The position numbers and the translations under genes were made by a program. Positions 1 through 7,313 of a stretch of DNA of 60,244 nt are shown here, one piece after another. Position 1 is the first letter of the stretch. Each line of letters begins with the position of its first letter. The stretch comes from Bacillota bacterium. GTDB taxonomy: Bacteria; Bacillota; Clostridia; Peptostreptococcales; Anaerovoracaceae. The stretch covers positions 1 to 60,244 of the forward strand of contig JAFRKJ010000045.1 in assembly GCA_017431785.1 (NCBI GenBank), given 5' to 3'. The notes beneath the pieces are model-generated. The model made no database searches, was not told the origin of the DNA, and saw only the letters and a program-made list of their open reading frames with translations.

Positions 1-1
1 A

Positions 2-121
2 TGTATTTCGCTAGAGGGTCAGAAGGTTTTTCACAGTGGGTATGATCCGGAAGAGAAAGAACTTCATGACATAGAAATTCTGATGCAGATAACAAAAGGG
101 ACGGTAAAAAGGGATAAATGA
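2..121 (+). CDS. C-terminal fragment of an unidentified protein
   Basis: An open frame enters from the left edge without a start codon and ends at TGA 119-121. The visible 39 residues are hydrophilic and charged and end in KGTVKRDK. The stop overlaps the ATG of the following lipoprotein gene (ATGA), the usual sign of translational coupling, which argues that the frame is real. No family can be recognised from so short a tail. Confidence 0.5.
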   Translation, partial: CISLEGQKVFHSGYDPEEKELHDIEILMQITKGTVKRDK

Positions 122-897
122 GTAGAAAATCAATCATACTGAGCCTTCTTATGGCTCTGATGCTAATCGCGCTTACAGCATGCGGTTCAGAAAAGGAAAA
201 GCCACTTGAATCTGGCGACATAACAAGAGAAAACGTATCACAGGTATGCGAAATTCTAGATGAGGCGGGGCTTTCCAATGTGGACGTGTTTGAAAAATGG
301 GTGAGGGATTCGTCATCCGGAGTGTCAGGAGACAATTCGGAGGAATCTGGCTTTACTGATGCCGATTGCCGTATGACAGTTATGCTTCTCGCAGGAGATC
401 TGATTAAATATGACAGCGTTGAAGAGGATTATGATGGCACCTATCTGATGTTCGATGTGGATGCGATAGAGAATAACGACGAGTACAGCATGCTGAAAAA
501 TAAGAAACAGTTATTTACTACCATGTTTGGAGAAATGACGATTTCTGATAATGGCTTTGCCGAGACTCTATCGGAGAGTTGGAGTAAGCATGGAATAAAT
601 GTGGAGAGCGATAAATGCTGCATCATCAGCATCCTGTTCAATGCTTATAACGAGGACAACGCATTCGTTGGGCACACCGGTATTCTGATTGATTGCAGAG
701 ATATGGAATCTGTCGATAGCAATTATTTGTTCGTGGAGAAGATCGCTTTTGGCGATCCGTTCAAAATCACACTCGTAAAAGATGAGAATGATCTCATAGA
801 GATGCTTTCCGACAGACCGGACTACAGATCAGAAGAGGGAAACCCTATGCCGGTGGTTTATAAAAACGGGGAGATAATAGGAGAACTGAAGCAATGA
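118..897 (+). CDS. Secreted lipoprotein of unknown function
   Basis: 259 residues. The first 21 residues form a type II signal peptide: basic start (MSRK), hydrophobic stretch, then lipobox L-T-A-C with Cys22 as the predicted lipid-modified residue. The mature part is acidic with no transmembrane segment, so the protein should be anchored on the outside of the cytoplasmic membrane. No domain is recognised. Its start overlaps the stop of the preceding partial gene, so the two are probably cotranscribed; a hairpin terminator of the family repeated in this window follows at 939-980. Confidence 0.8.
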   Translation: MSRKSIILSLLMALMLIALTACGSEKEKPLESGDITRENVSQVCEILDEAGLSNVDVFEKWVRDSSSGVSGDNSEESGFTDADCRMTVMLLAGDLIKYDSVEEDYDGTYLMFDVDAIENNDEYSMLKNKKQLFTTMFGEMTISDNGFAETLSESWSKHGINVESDKCCIISILFNAYNEDNAFVGHTGILIDCRDMESVDSNYLFVEKIAFGDPFKITLVKDENDLIEMLSDRPDYRSEEGNPMPVVYKNGEIIGELKQ

Positions 898-938
898 ACT
901 TGTACTACTGGCTAAGGGTAGATTAAACCAATGAGCAA

Positions 939-980
939 AGGGCCGGGCAGGTATGATGGTACCAAGTCCGGCTCTTGTTT
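939..980 (+). terminator. Bipartite hairpin terminator, repeat copy A
   Basis: Outer stem GGGCCGG/CCGGCTC, inner stem GGTA/TACC, followed by a T-rich stretch interrupted by one G. It follows the lipoprotein gene. Just upstream lies ATGAGCAAA, the same start sequence as the small basic protein genes at 2317 and 4687, so this copy looks like a collapsed relic of that gene-plus-hairpin unit. Confidence 0.7.
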
Positions 981-1079
981 ATTGGGGTTTTGAATGAAGC
1001 CAATAGGAATATTCAGTTAGACGTAACACCATGAGCATAGTACAATTGCATCAGACAATGAAAGGAAAGGTGAACCGAA

Positions 1080-1496
1080 ATGATTACATACACAGAAGAA
1101 AAACAATTTACACAGGAGCAGGTTGTTGCTTTATTTCAAAAAGTCGGCTGGCACTCGGCAGAATATCCGACGAGACTGTACAAAGCACTGATGAATTCAT
1201 CCACTGTGATCACAGCATGGGATGGCGACCGCTTAGCAGGGCTCGCCAGAGCGCTGGACGATACTGAACTCGTAGCATACCTGAAATACATTCTGGTCGA
1301 TCCGGACTATCAGGGTCTGGGCATCGCCGGCACCTTAGTCGAGATGTTAAAGGAAAAATACAAGAATTACCTGTATATCGATGGCATGCCGGACGAAAGT
1401 AAAAACGCTCCGTTTTATGCAAAACATGGCTTCACGATTTTAGAAGATGGAGTAGCAATTGAAATCTGGAACCAGTCTGAGGAATTGAAGTATTAG
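1080..1496 (+). CDS. GNAT-family N-acetyltransferase
   Basis: 138 residues. The acetyl-CoA binding motif A is visible at about residues 74-84 (V-D-P-x-Y-Q-G-L-G-I-A), and the C-terminal N-x-x-F-Y-x-x-x-G-F signature of GNAT proteins is near residues 108-118. The start at 1080 has a good ribosome binding site (AAGGAAAGGTG). GNAT enzymes transfer an acetyl group from acetyl-CoA to an amine; the substrate cannot be told from sequence. It is the first of a run of GNAT genes in this part of the window, 17 bases upstream of the next. Confidence 0.85.
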   Translation: MITYTEEKQFTQEQVVALFQKVGWHSAEYPTRLYKALMNSSTVITAWDGDRLAGLARALDDTELVAYLKYILVDPDYQGLGIAGTLVEMLKEKYKNYLYIDGMPDESKNAPFYAKHGFTILEDGVAIEIWNQSEELKY

Positions 1497-1513
1497 AAAG
1501 AGAGATAGATAGT

Positions 1514-1966
1514 ATGATATTCAGAACAGCGACAATAGAGGACATCAGAGACATTTCAGAACTCCGTAAAAAGCAAATCCAGGATGAGGGGCAAAAGCCG
1601 ACAATCGATATTGATGAAGACTTGTACAGATACTTTGAGAAATACATGCGCAGCGGTGAGTTGATTGAATGGATCGCCGAAGACGAGGGGAAAATCATTG
1701 CCACGACCGCAATTGTATTTATGGATTTTCCGCCTTCCTTTACAAACAAGACCGGCCGGACAGGGTATGTCGCCAATGTTTATACGGCAGACGAGTATCG
1801 TGGCAGGGGTATTGCAGGCCAGTTGCTTGATAAAGTGGAAGAGGAAGCGAAAAAACGCGGCATCACCAAGCTGCTCTTGCATGCCTCGGAGCTTGGCAGG
1901 AAGGCGTATATCAAGAGCGGATACGAAGATGTCGATATTGAGATGGAAAAGATTATTTCAGAGTAG
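1514..1966 (+). CDS. GNAT-family N-acetyltransferase
   Basis: 150 residues. Motif A is Y-R-G-R-G-I-A-G at about residues 95-102, followed by an amphipathic helix and a C-terminal Y-I-K-S-G-Y motif. It starts 17 bases after the preceding GNAT gene and is probably cotranscribed with it. The protein is about the size of a single GNAT domain and is cytosolic. The acceptor substrate is unknown; the two neighbouring GNAT proteins are not close copies of each other. Confidence 0.85.
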   Translation: MIFRTATIEDIRDISELRKKQIQDEGQKPTIDIDEDLYRYFEKYMRSGELIEWIAEDEGKIIATTAIVFMDFPPSFTNKTGRTGYVANVYTADEYRGRGIAGQLLDKVEEEAKKRGITKLLLHASELGRKAYIKSGYEDVDIEMEKIISE

Positions 1967-1990
1967 TAAGCATTTTGACATATAGAATCG

Positions 1991-2320
1991 ATGAGCAAGA
2001 TTGATATCAGCAAATACAAAGAAGAGGACATTACAAACATCTCAAAAGAAGAGACACCTATTGTCAAAGCATTGAACAGGAGACAGACAGCAGGTTTTAT
2101 CAGCGGCTTTGTGTTATTTATTCTTTGCGGTGTAAATGCTTATTTCTACAATGAGATAGGGCGTGTACCTGCAACGATCATTGAGATAATACTGGCATTG
2201 GCTCTGATCTTTTGCATTGTATACAGCATAAGAGTAGCTGCACAGCTCAGCAAAATAAAGAGGTGGCAGGTGAATGAATTATATCGAAGAATACGAGAAA
2301 AGGGGGAACAAGACCAATGA
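1991..2320 (+). CDS. Small two-helix membrane protein
   Basis: 109 residues. A hydrophilic N-terminus of about 33 residues is followed by two transmembrane helices at about 34-53 and 61-82 and a basic cytoplasmic tail. The stop overlaps the start of the next gene (ATGA at 2317), so they are translationally coupled. No family is recognised. A second pair of small membrane protein plus small basic protein occurs at 4289-4974, but the membrane proteins of the two pairs are not obviously related. Confidence 0.7.
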   Translation: MSKIDISKYKEEDITNISKEETPIVKALNRRQTAGFISGFVLFILCGVNAYFYNEIGRVPATIIEIILALALIFCIVYSIRVAAQLSKIKRWQVNELYRRIREKGEQDQ

Positions 2321-2562
2321 GCAAAAAGAAGAAACGGAGCGTTCCTGTAACTCCACAGAAACAAGAAAAGAAGATGGTCATTGACATGAACGCCATGAAT
2401 CTGAAGAAGGAGCACACTGTTCCAGGATTCAGGACAGGAAGACATATGACCACAAAAGACAGACCGAGGAAGAAGGACTGGAAAAGAGAATACGAGAGAG
2501 GCAGAGAGCCGGGCAGGTACAACAATGATACCAGCACCGGCTCTTATCATATCTGCGCCTAA
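2317..2562 (+). CDS. Small basic protein, paralogue of the 4687 gene
   Basis: 81 residues, strongly basic. It begins MSKKKKRSV, has a conserved core V-I-D-M-N-A-M-N-L-K-K-E-H and a second conserved block K-D-R-P-R-K-K-D-W-K-R-E-Y, both shared with the gene at 4687. The DNA of the first block is identical over about 30 bases. The last 17 or so residues (EPGRY onward) are encoded by the terminator hairpin, so the true protein may have evolved by running into it. Lys/Arg richness suggests a nucleic-acid or membrane-surface role, but no family is recognised. Confidence 0.65.
   Translation: MSKKKKRSVPVTPQKQEKKMVIDMNAMNLKKEHTVPGFRTGRHMTTKDRPRKKDWKREYERGREPGRYNNDTSTGSYHICA
2506..2546 (+). terminator. 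Bipartite hairpin terminator, repeat copy B
   Basis: Outer stem GAGCCGG/CCGGCTC and inner GGTA/GATACC pairing, with a weak T tract (TTATC). The hairpin lies inside the 3' end of the small basic protein gene, so it may be weak as a terminator here. Confidence 0.55.
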
Positions 2563-2790
2563 AACAAACTCTCCAATATCTCCGCATTCCTCTCATCCGC
2601 CTTCTTGAACACATGGGCATAAACATTCGTAGTCGTGCTCACCTGTGCATGGCCAAGCCTCCTACTGACGGAAACTGGATCCACACCAGCATAGATCAAG
2701 GCGCTTGCAAACCGAATGTCTGAAAGCATGAGTGTTCGTGAGCCACCCCAACATATTTTTTAGAACCTTTAAAATTGTGGTTCAGACAGG
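2559..2790 (-). pseudogene. Decayed tyrosine recombinase (integrase), C-terminal remnant
   Basis: On the minus strand a frame ending at 2559-2561 encodes a classic phage/transposon integrase tail: A-G-V-D-P-V-S-V, then R-R-L-G-H-A-Q-V-S-T-T-T-N-V-Y-A-H-V-F with the catalytic His and Tyr. The upstream H-A-F-R-H-S box, carrying the catalytic Arg, is in another frame, about one base out, so the gene is frameshifted. Nothing of the N-terminal half remains; the region is replaced by the leader of the PhzF gene. This marks a lost integrative element or prophage at this spot. Confidence 0.8.
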
Positions 2791-2872
2791 ACTCGAAGAT
2801 TTCCCATCAATTTTGTATAATGTTGTGTATAATGATGACCGCAAGGAATTTAATGCGCAGAAAGGTGGATTT

Positions 2873-3730
2873 ATGAACTTCTTTATCGTGGATTGTTTCG
2901 CAGAAGAAAAATATCAGGGTAATGAACTGTTGGTGCTAAAGGCGGATAGACAGATTTCTGATGAAGAACAGCAGAAAATCGCGCGCGAAATCAACTTTTC
3001 CGAGACGACTTTTATCCTCTCGGACAAACAGGAGAACGGCGGGTATGACGTCCGTATCTGGACGCCGAACGTTGGAGAGGTGCCTTTCGCAGGTCATCCA
3101 ACGTTAGGTACAGCCCATGTGATCCGGAATTGTTATGAAGACGGCGGCAGTGAAACAGTAAAACTGAACCTGGAGGTTGGCCAGATTCCGGTAGCCGTGA
3201 CAGAGGACGGCATGATAATGTCCCAGAATCCACCCGAATTCGGGAGCGTTGTGCAAAGGAAAGAAATCGCAGTAGTTTTTGGAATTGGTGAGGACAGTAT
3301 TGACGAAAAATATCCGGTGCAGTGGGTCAGCACCGGGCTCGAAGCAGTGGTTATTCCGTTAAAGAGCCGTAAGGCACTGGCAGAAATCAAAATGAATCGG
3401 CCAGCCTTTGAGAGATACATTGAACGCCACCCGGAAAACTACTGCAATCATCTCTTCTTCGTGGATATGGGTGAGAACATGCTGGCCGCACGATGCATGA
3501 TGGAGGATTTCATTGAGGATCCTGCAACAGGGAGTGCGAACGGTGATCTGGCAGGCTACCTGCTGGAGCATGATTATTTCAGATCTCAGGATGTTCAATA
3601 TACCGTGATACAGGGCGAAGATATGGGGCGGAAGTCCGTTCTCCATATCCATGCTTCTCAAAATAACGGTGATTGGGTCATTGAAGTTGGCGGAAACTGT
3701 TATATCGTTGCGCAAGGAGAGTGGGAATAA
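2873..3730 (+). CDS. PhzF-family phenazine-biosynthesis-like isomerase
   Basis: 285 residues from ATG 2873 (M-N-F-F-I-V-D-C-F), the usual PhzF length; the frame stays open 141 bases further upstream but that part has no family match. The N-terminal Y-Q-G-N-E segment, the R-I-W-T-P-N-V-G-E-V-P-F-A-G-H-P-T-L-G-T-A motif, and the D-P-A-T-G-S-A-N-G motif in the second half are hallmarks of the diaminopimelate-epimerase fold PhzF family. PhzF itself isomerises a phenazine precursor; most family members have unknown substrates. The next gene starts 2 bases downstream, so they form one unit. Confidence 0.88.
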   Translation: MNFFIVDCFAEEKYQGNELLVLKADRQISDEEQQKIAREINFSETTFILSDKQENGGYDVRIWTPNVGEVPFAGHPTLGTAHVIRNCYEDGGSETVKLNLEVGQIPVAVTEDGMIMSQNPPEFGSVVQRKEIAVVFGIGEDSIDEKYPVQWVSTGLEAVVIPLKSRKALAEIKMNRPAFERYIERHPENYCNHLFFVDMGENMLAARCMMEDFIEDPATGSANGDLAGYLLEHDYFRSQDVQYTVIQGEDMGRKSVLHIHASQNNGDWVIEVGGNCYIVAQGEWE

Positions 3731-3732
3731 AA

Positions 3733-4256
3733 ATGAGAATACGTAAATCGACAGAACGAGATTTTGAACGCATGATGGAGATATATGCCTATGCGAGGGA
3801 ACAGATGATCAAAACAGGAAATCCGAATCAATGGGGACCGACGGGCTGGCCTCCGGAAGACCTGATCCATCATGATATTGAAGAAGGCAATAGCTACGTC
3901 TGTGAGAATGATACTGGCGAAGTAATCGGCACATTTTATCTTATCTGTGGCAAAGACATCGAGCCTACCTATCGCAAGATAACGGACGGAGACTGGATGG
4001 ATGAAAGCCCTTACGGCGTGGTGCACCGAATCGCAGCCGATGGATCTGAGGGGGTATCGGGGCATTCTGTATAAACTGGGCCTACGACCAATGCGGTCAC
4101 CTGCGCATTGATACCCATGGGGACAATAAGGTAATGCAACGCCTGTTAACAAAACTTGGATTTGTCCACTGTGGGACGATCTATGTCGAAGAAGATGATT
4201 ATCCGAGGCTGGCATTTGAAAAAACGACCATAAAGGAATCCTCTGTGCTACTATGA
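3733..4256 (+). pseudogene. Frameshifted GNAT acetyltransferase
   Basis: The frame starting at ATG 3733 (ribosome binding site AAGGAG) reads well through G-N-P-N-Q-W-G and P-Y-G-V-V-H-R-I-A but stops at 4074. The remaining third (W-A-Y-D-Q-C-G, then R-I-D-T-H and Y-V-E-E-D) continues in another frame to TGA 4254-4256. One extra G in the run at about 4050-4054 explains the shift; removing it restores a normal domain of about 174 residues. The complete paralogue is the second half of the double-GNAT gene at 14011-15027. It is a pseudogene, or a sequencing error in a G run. Confidence 0.8.
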
Positions 4257-4288
4257 ATATAGAAAGGCATTCTTGGGGAGGACGAACA

Positions 4289-4672
4289 GTGAAGAAACGA
4301 ATTGAGGGAATTATCATAATCGCAGTCGCGGTGCTTGCCGGTATCGGAGCATTTGTTTTCATAGGATTAGATGCGCCAGTATTATTGGTTTTGCTGCTTA
4401 TCGCAATGCTGGGAATTGGCGTTTCTGTTCTGATTGACGGAAATAGAGCCATCAACAAATCAAAAGCATCCAGAACGGATGATGAAATCATTAATAGCAG
4501 AAAACTGCACGAAGAAGTGAATCAGGAGTTGAAACACAAAGGGAAAAGCGGAATAGAGGCGATCAATACCATAGGAGGAGTCAGTACAAATAATCTGGCC
4601 AGGAAGGACAAGTCCTGGAGCAGTGTTCCTGACTTTTTCTATAAAATGATAAAAGGTAAAGATAATAGGTAA
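4289..4672 (+). CDS. Small two-helix membrane protein
   Basis: 127 residues from GTG 4289, which has a good GGGGAGG site 7 bases upstream; an in-frame ATG at 4253 overlaps the stop of the GNAT pseudogene and is the alternative start. Two transmembrane helices lie at about residues 7-26 and 31-51, followed by a hydrophilic cytoplasmic part of about 75 residues. No family is recognised. It is followed 14 bases later by a small basic protein gene, repeating the arrangement at 1991-2562. Confidence 0.65.
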   Translation: MKKRIEGIIIIAVAVLAGIGAFVFIGLDAPVLLVLLLIAMLGIGVSVLIDGNRAINKSKASRTDDEIINSRKLHEEVNQELKHKGKSGIEAINTIGGVSTNNLARKDKSWSSVPDFFYKMIKGKDNR

Positions 4673-4686
4673 AGGAGATTAGAGCA

Positions 4687-4974
4687 ATGAGCAAAAGGAG
4701 AAAACGGAGCGTTTCTGTAGCTCCACCCAAGCAGGAGAAAAGGATGGTCATTGACATGAACGCCATGAATCTGAAAAAGGAGCATGTGATTTTGGGCTTC
4801 CGGACAGGCGGGCATATGACTGCCAAAGACAGACCTCGTAAAAAGGACTGGAAAAGAGAATATTACAAAAGCAAAGAGCCGGGCAGGTATCATGATGATA
4901 ACAGGTCCGGCTCTTTTGTGATATACTATTTTATATCTATTTCTAATATTTATGATAAGGAGTGTGCTGTTTGA
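4687..4974 (+). CDS. Small basic protein, paralogue of the 2317 gene
   Basis: 95 residues with start MSKRRKRSV and site AAAGGAG. The cores V-I-D-M-N-A-M-N-L-K-K-E-H and K-D-R-P-R-K-K-D-W-K-R-E-Y match the 2317 protein almost exactly, while the tail diverges. As there, the residues from EPGRY to SGSF are written by the terminator hairpin at 4876-4917 and the frame happens to read on to 4974. Two conserved copies about 2.4 kb apart, with mainly conservative changes, argue that the core is translated and under selection. Function unknown. Confidence 0.65.
   Translation: MSKRRKRSVSVAPPKQEKRMVIDMNAMNLKKEHVILGFRTGGHMTAKDRPRKKDWKREYYKSKEPGRYHDDNRSGSFVIYYFISISNIYDKECAV
4876..4917 (+). terminator. 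Bipartite hairpin terminator, repeat copy C
   Basis: Outer stem GAGCCGG/CCGGCTC, inner GGTATC/GATAAC-like pairing, then TTTT. It lies within the 3' part of the small basic protein frame. Confidence 0.75.
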
Positions 4975-5010
4975 GAAGACTGCATGACACAATGGAGATT
5001 GTCGGCTGAC

Positions 5011-5044
5011 CGGGAGGTTTGCTGATGATCAAACAAACCTCCCG
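5011..5044 (+). other. Stable hairpin in the leader of the next gene
   Basis: An 11-base perfect stem (CGGGAGGTTTG / CAAACCTCCCG) with a 12-base loop, 43 bases before the GNAT start at 5087. No T tract follows on either strand, so it is not an ordinary terminator. It could be a 5' untranslated region stabiliser or an operator. Confidence 0.5.
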
Positions 5045-5086
5045 CTGGACAGCAATTGAAGTCAACAATTTTCAGGAGGTAAAACA

Positions 5087-5716
5087 ATGAATGCAAATGA
5101 CATTACGATACGCTTAGAGAGAAACGAAGAATACAAAGAGGTTGAAAACCTTATCAGAGAGTCGTTCTGGAACATTTACAGACCGGGATGCAGTGAGCAT
5201 TTTGTGATCCATGTGCTCCGCGAAGATCCTGCTTTCGTGAAAGAACTTGATTTTGTCATGGAACAAAATGGCAAGCTGATCGGGCAGAACATGTTCATGA
5301 GAACTGTCATCAGTTCAGATGATGGCAGTGATATTGATGTGCTCACGATGGGGCCGATCTGCATCACGCCGGAGCTGAAACGAAAAGGGTACGGCAAACG
5401 GTTGCTCGACTATTCTCTTGCAAAAGCAACCGATCTTGGTTTCGGCGCGGTCCTGTTCGAAGGAAACATCGACTTCTACGGCAAGAGCGGCTTTGATTAT
5501 GCCCGCAGGTTCGGGATCCGGTACCATGACTTGCCGGAGGATGTGGATGACTCGTTCTTCCTGTGCAAGGAGCTTGTAAAAGGGTACCTCGACGGACTTA
5601 CAGGGGTATACCAGACTCCGCAGGGCTATTACGTAGACGAAACTGAAGTGGAAGCATTCGACAGGTCATTCCCATTTAAGGAGAAGCTGGTGCTTCCGGG
5701 ACAGATCTTCAAATGA
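5087..5716 (+). CDS. GNAT-family N-acetyltransferase (YhbS-like)
   Basis: 209 residues with an AGGAGG site. The GNAT motif A is at about residues 97-106 (L-K-R-K-G-Y-G-K-R-L), and F-Y-G-K-S-G-F follows in the expected place. The long N-terminal part with R-E-S-F-W and the extra C-terminal region of about 60 residues resemble the YhbS/COG3153 group of predicted acetyltransferases. The substrate is not known. It is followed by a bidirectional terminator shared with the convergent GNAT gene. Confidence 0.85.
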   Translation: MNANDITIRLERNEEYKEVENLIRESFWNIYRPGCSEHFVIHVLREDPAFVKELDFVMEQNGKLIGQNMFMRTVISSDDGSDIDVLTMGPICITPELKRKGYGKRLLDYSLAKATDLGFGAVLFEGNIDFYGKSGFDYARRFGIRYHDLPEDVDDSFFLCKELVKGYLDGLTGVYQTPQGYYVDETEVEAFDRSFPFKEKLVLPGQIFK

Positions 5717-5732
5717 CCAGAACCAAGAATTA

Positions 5733-5757
5733 AAAATCGCCCTGTTGGGCGATTTTT
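5733..5757. terminator. Bidirectional intrinsic terminator
   Basis: Perfect stem AAAATCGCCC / GGGCGATTTT with a TGTT loop, A/T tracts on both sides, placed between two convergent GNAT genes. It can serve both strands. Confidence 0.85.
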
Positions 5758-6284
5758 TAGTAGTACTTTCTTCTCACTAGTTCCTCATCGTATTCGTCAT
5801 CTGTTCCGGGCCGGAGTGTTCTTCTCACTTCTCCGGTTGATTCGAAACCGACAGATTCGTAGAGCGAGGCGCCGGTATCGTTGTCCAGATAATGCATCAG
5901 TTCGACGAATGCCGCGCTGGGGTATTCTTCTCTGAAATATTCCAGAGCGGCGATCATGGACTGTCTTCCCAGACCTTTTCCCTGTTCGCCTTCATCCAGC
6001 ATCAGCCGTTTGAAATAAATATAGTCTTTGCCTCCGGAATGAATCTCGTGCTTTCCTTCACCAGGACCCATCTGACGATTCACTCCATAGGGCTGGAAAT
6101 AGTACAGCATGAAGCCGATGAGCTTGTTATCATCATAGACCGCTCTCGGTTCAAGATAGTCAAAGACTTTTGCTTCGGCCAGAGAATACAGATTGTTTTC
6201 CAGATAACCAATCTGATCATCCCTTAACCGTAAATTGATTACCGCCTCAAAGTTATCTGGCGTAACTTTTTCAAAATGAATCAT
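5757..6284 (-). CDS. GNAT acetyltransferase, BltD/spermidine-acetyltransferase-like
   Basis: 175 residues from the ATG at 6284 (M-I-H-F-E-K-V-T-P-D-N), with GGGAG 7 bases upstream; an in-frame start further up adds 8 poorly supported residues. Motif A is E-Q-G-K-G-L-G-R-Q at about 100-108, followed by S-L-Y-E-S-V-G-F. The N-terminal sequence resembles diamine/spermidine acetyltransferases of the BltD type, so polyamines are a reasonable guess at the substrate, not shown. It ends in the bidirectional terminator at 5733. Confidence 0.8.
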   Translation of the reverse strand: MIHFEKVTPDNFEAVINLRLRDDQIGYLENNLYSLAEAKVFDYLEPRAVYDDNKLIGFMLYYFQPYGVNRQMGPGEGKHEIHSGGKDYIYFKRLMLDEGEQGKGLGRQSMIAALEYFREEYPSAAFVELMHYLDNDTGASLYESVGFESTGEVRRTLRPGTDDEYDEELVRRKYY

Positions 6285-6369
6285 TTCAGTGCTCCCTCTG
6301 GTTTCCACTGATGTATTATGACTTTATCTTTCTTTCTGTCTATATTATAATATGCGACAGAAGTAAAGT

Positions 6370-6400
6370 AAAACGGTGGTTTTTTAAGGATAAACAAAAG
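6370..6400 (+). promoter_or_regulatory. Predicted LysR operator in front of the LysR gene
   Basis: A 31-base element beginning AAAACGGT and centred on TTTTTTAAGG is almost the same as the element at 8281-8311 in front of the EamA transporter, aligned over its whole length with about five changes and a small shift near the end. The TTAAG core is near-palindromic, as in LysR-type T-N11-A boxes. It lies 44 bases before the LysR start. Confidence 0.6.
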
Positions 6401-6443
6401 AAAACTTTCAAACAATGGAAAAGGATATTAGAAGGGATAAGAT

Positions 6444-7313
6444 ATGGAAAAGATCAACGCGGAAGTATTTGTCACTGTCGCCGTGCTAGGCAGTTATAAG
6501 AGAGCTGCAGACAAACTCGGTTATACGCAGGCAGGAATCAGTTACATCATCAACTCCATGGAGGAACAGGCTGGAATGAAGTTCTTCGAAAGAGAGTACG
6601 GCGGAGTAAGATTGACCCAGGAGGGGAAGGAACTGCTCCCCTCCATGCAGAAACTCTATCAGGATGAACAAATCGTTCGTGAGCAGGTCGACAAGATCCG
6701 CGGATTGGAAACCGGGGAAATCAGGGTGCTCGCCATCAATACAGTGATCGTCTGTTATCTGCCTGAAATATTGAAGGAATTCAAGGAGCGGTATCCGGGG
6801 ATAACGATTGAAGTGTTTGACTGTGATTCTCCGGAGCGCGCGACGGATCTGCTTGTAAACAACAGTGCAGACTGTGCGTTTATGCAAATTGTTTCATCCG
6901 ATAAGCTGGAAATCATTCCGCTGGGGAGGCAGGAGGATATGCTGGTCGTAGCGAAAGACCATCCTCTGGCAAAAAAGAAAGTCTTTCCGATCAAAGAACT
7001 GAAAGACTATCCTTATATTGGCTGCTCCGAAGAGCTGGATTCCTATAATTACGACCTGGCGAGGGAGTTCGGCGCTTCGCTGAATCAGATTATGATGGTC
7101 AACAATGACTTTGGCTGTTTCGCCATGATCAGCAAAGGTCTCGGATTCGGGATTCATCCGAAGATCATGGTCAAGAGCAGCATGTTTCCAGTCAAAGGAA
7201 TACCATTCGATGTTGAATCCTATACCGATATCACGGTTGGCTTCAGATCTTATGAATCCTTATCACTGGCAGCCAGGACCTTCATTGATTTCGTCAGGAC
7301 CTGGAAATTTTGA
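6444..7313 (+). CDS. LysR-family transcriptional regulator
   Basis: 289 residues. An N-terminal winged helix-turn-helix (about 1-60; A-A-D-K-L-G-Y-T-Q-A-G-I-S-Y-I-I as recognition region) is followed by a periplasmic-binding-protein-like effector domain (about 90-289). Length is typical. It faces the EamA-family transporter gene and overlaps it tail to tail by 20 bases. Both genes have the same putative operator upstream, so the regulator probably controls itself and the exporter. The effector is unknown. Confidence 0.92.
   Translation: MEKINAEVFVTVAVLGSYKRAADKLGYTQAGISYIINSMEEQAGMKFFEREYGGVRLTQEGKELLPSMQKLYQDEQIVREQVDKIRGLETGEIRVLAINTVIVCYLPEILKEFKERYPGITIEVFDCDSPERATDLLVNNSADCAFMQIVSSDKLEIIPLGRQEDMLVVAKDHPLAKKKVFPIKELKDYPYIGCSEELDSYNYDLAREFGASLNQIMMVNNDFGCFAMISKGLGFGIHPKIMVKSSMFPVKGIPFDVESYTDITVGFRSYESLSLAARTFIDFVRTWKF

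Noticed and set aside
441-641. Minus-strand frame inside the first lipoprotein gene
   Set aside because: Shadow of the plus-strand gene, which has a clear signal peptide and ribosome context.
2873-3730. Phenazine biosynthesis locus
   Set aside because: Only a PhzF-like protein is present; no other phz genes are near, and PhzF relatives are common with unrelated roles.
6311-6499. Short plus-strand frame before the LysR gene
   Set aside because: It covers the promoter and operator region and runs into the LysR gene in another frame; no ribosome site.
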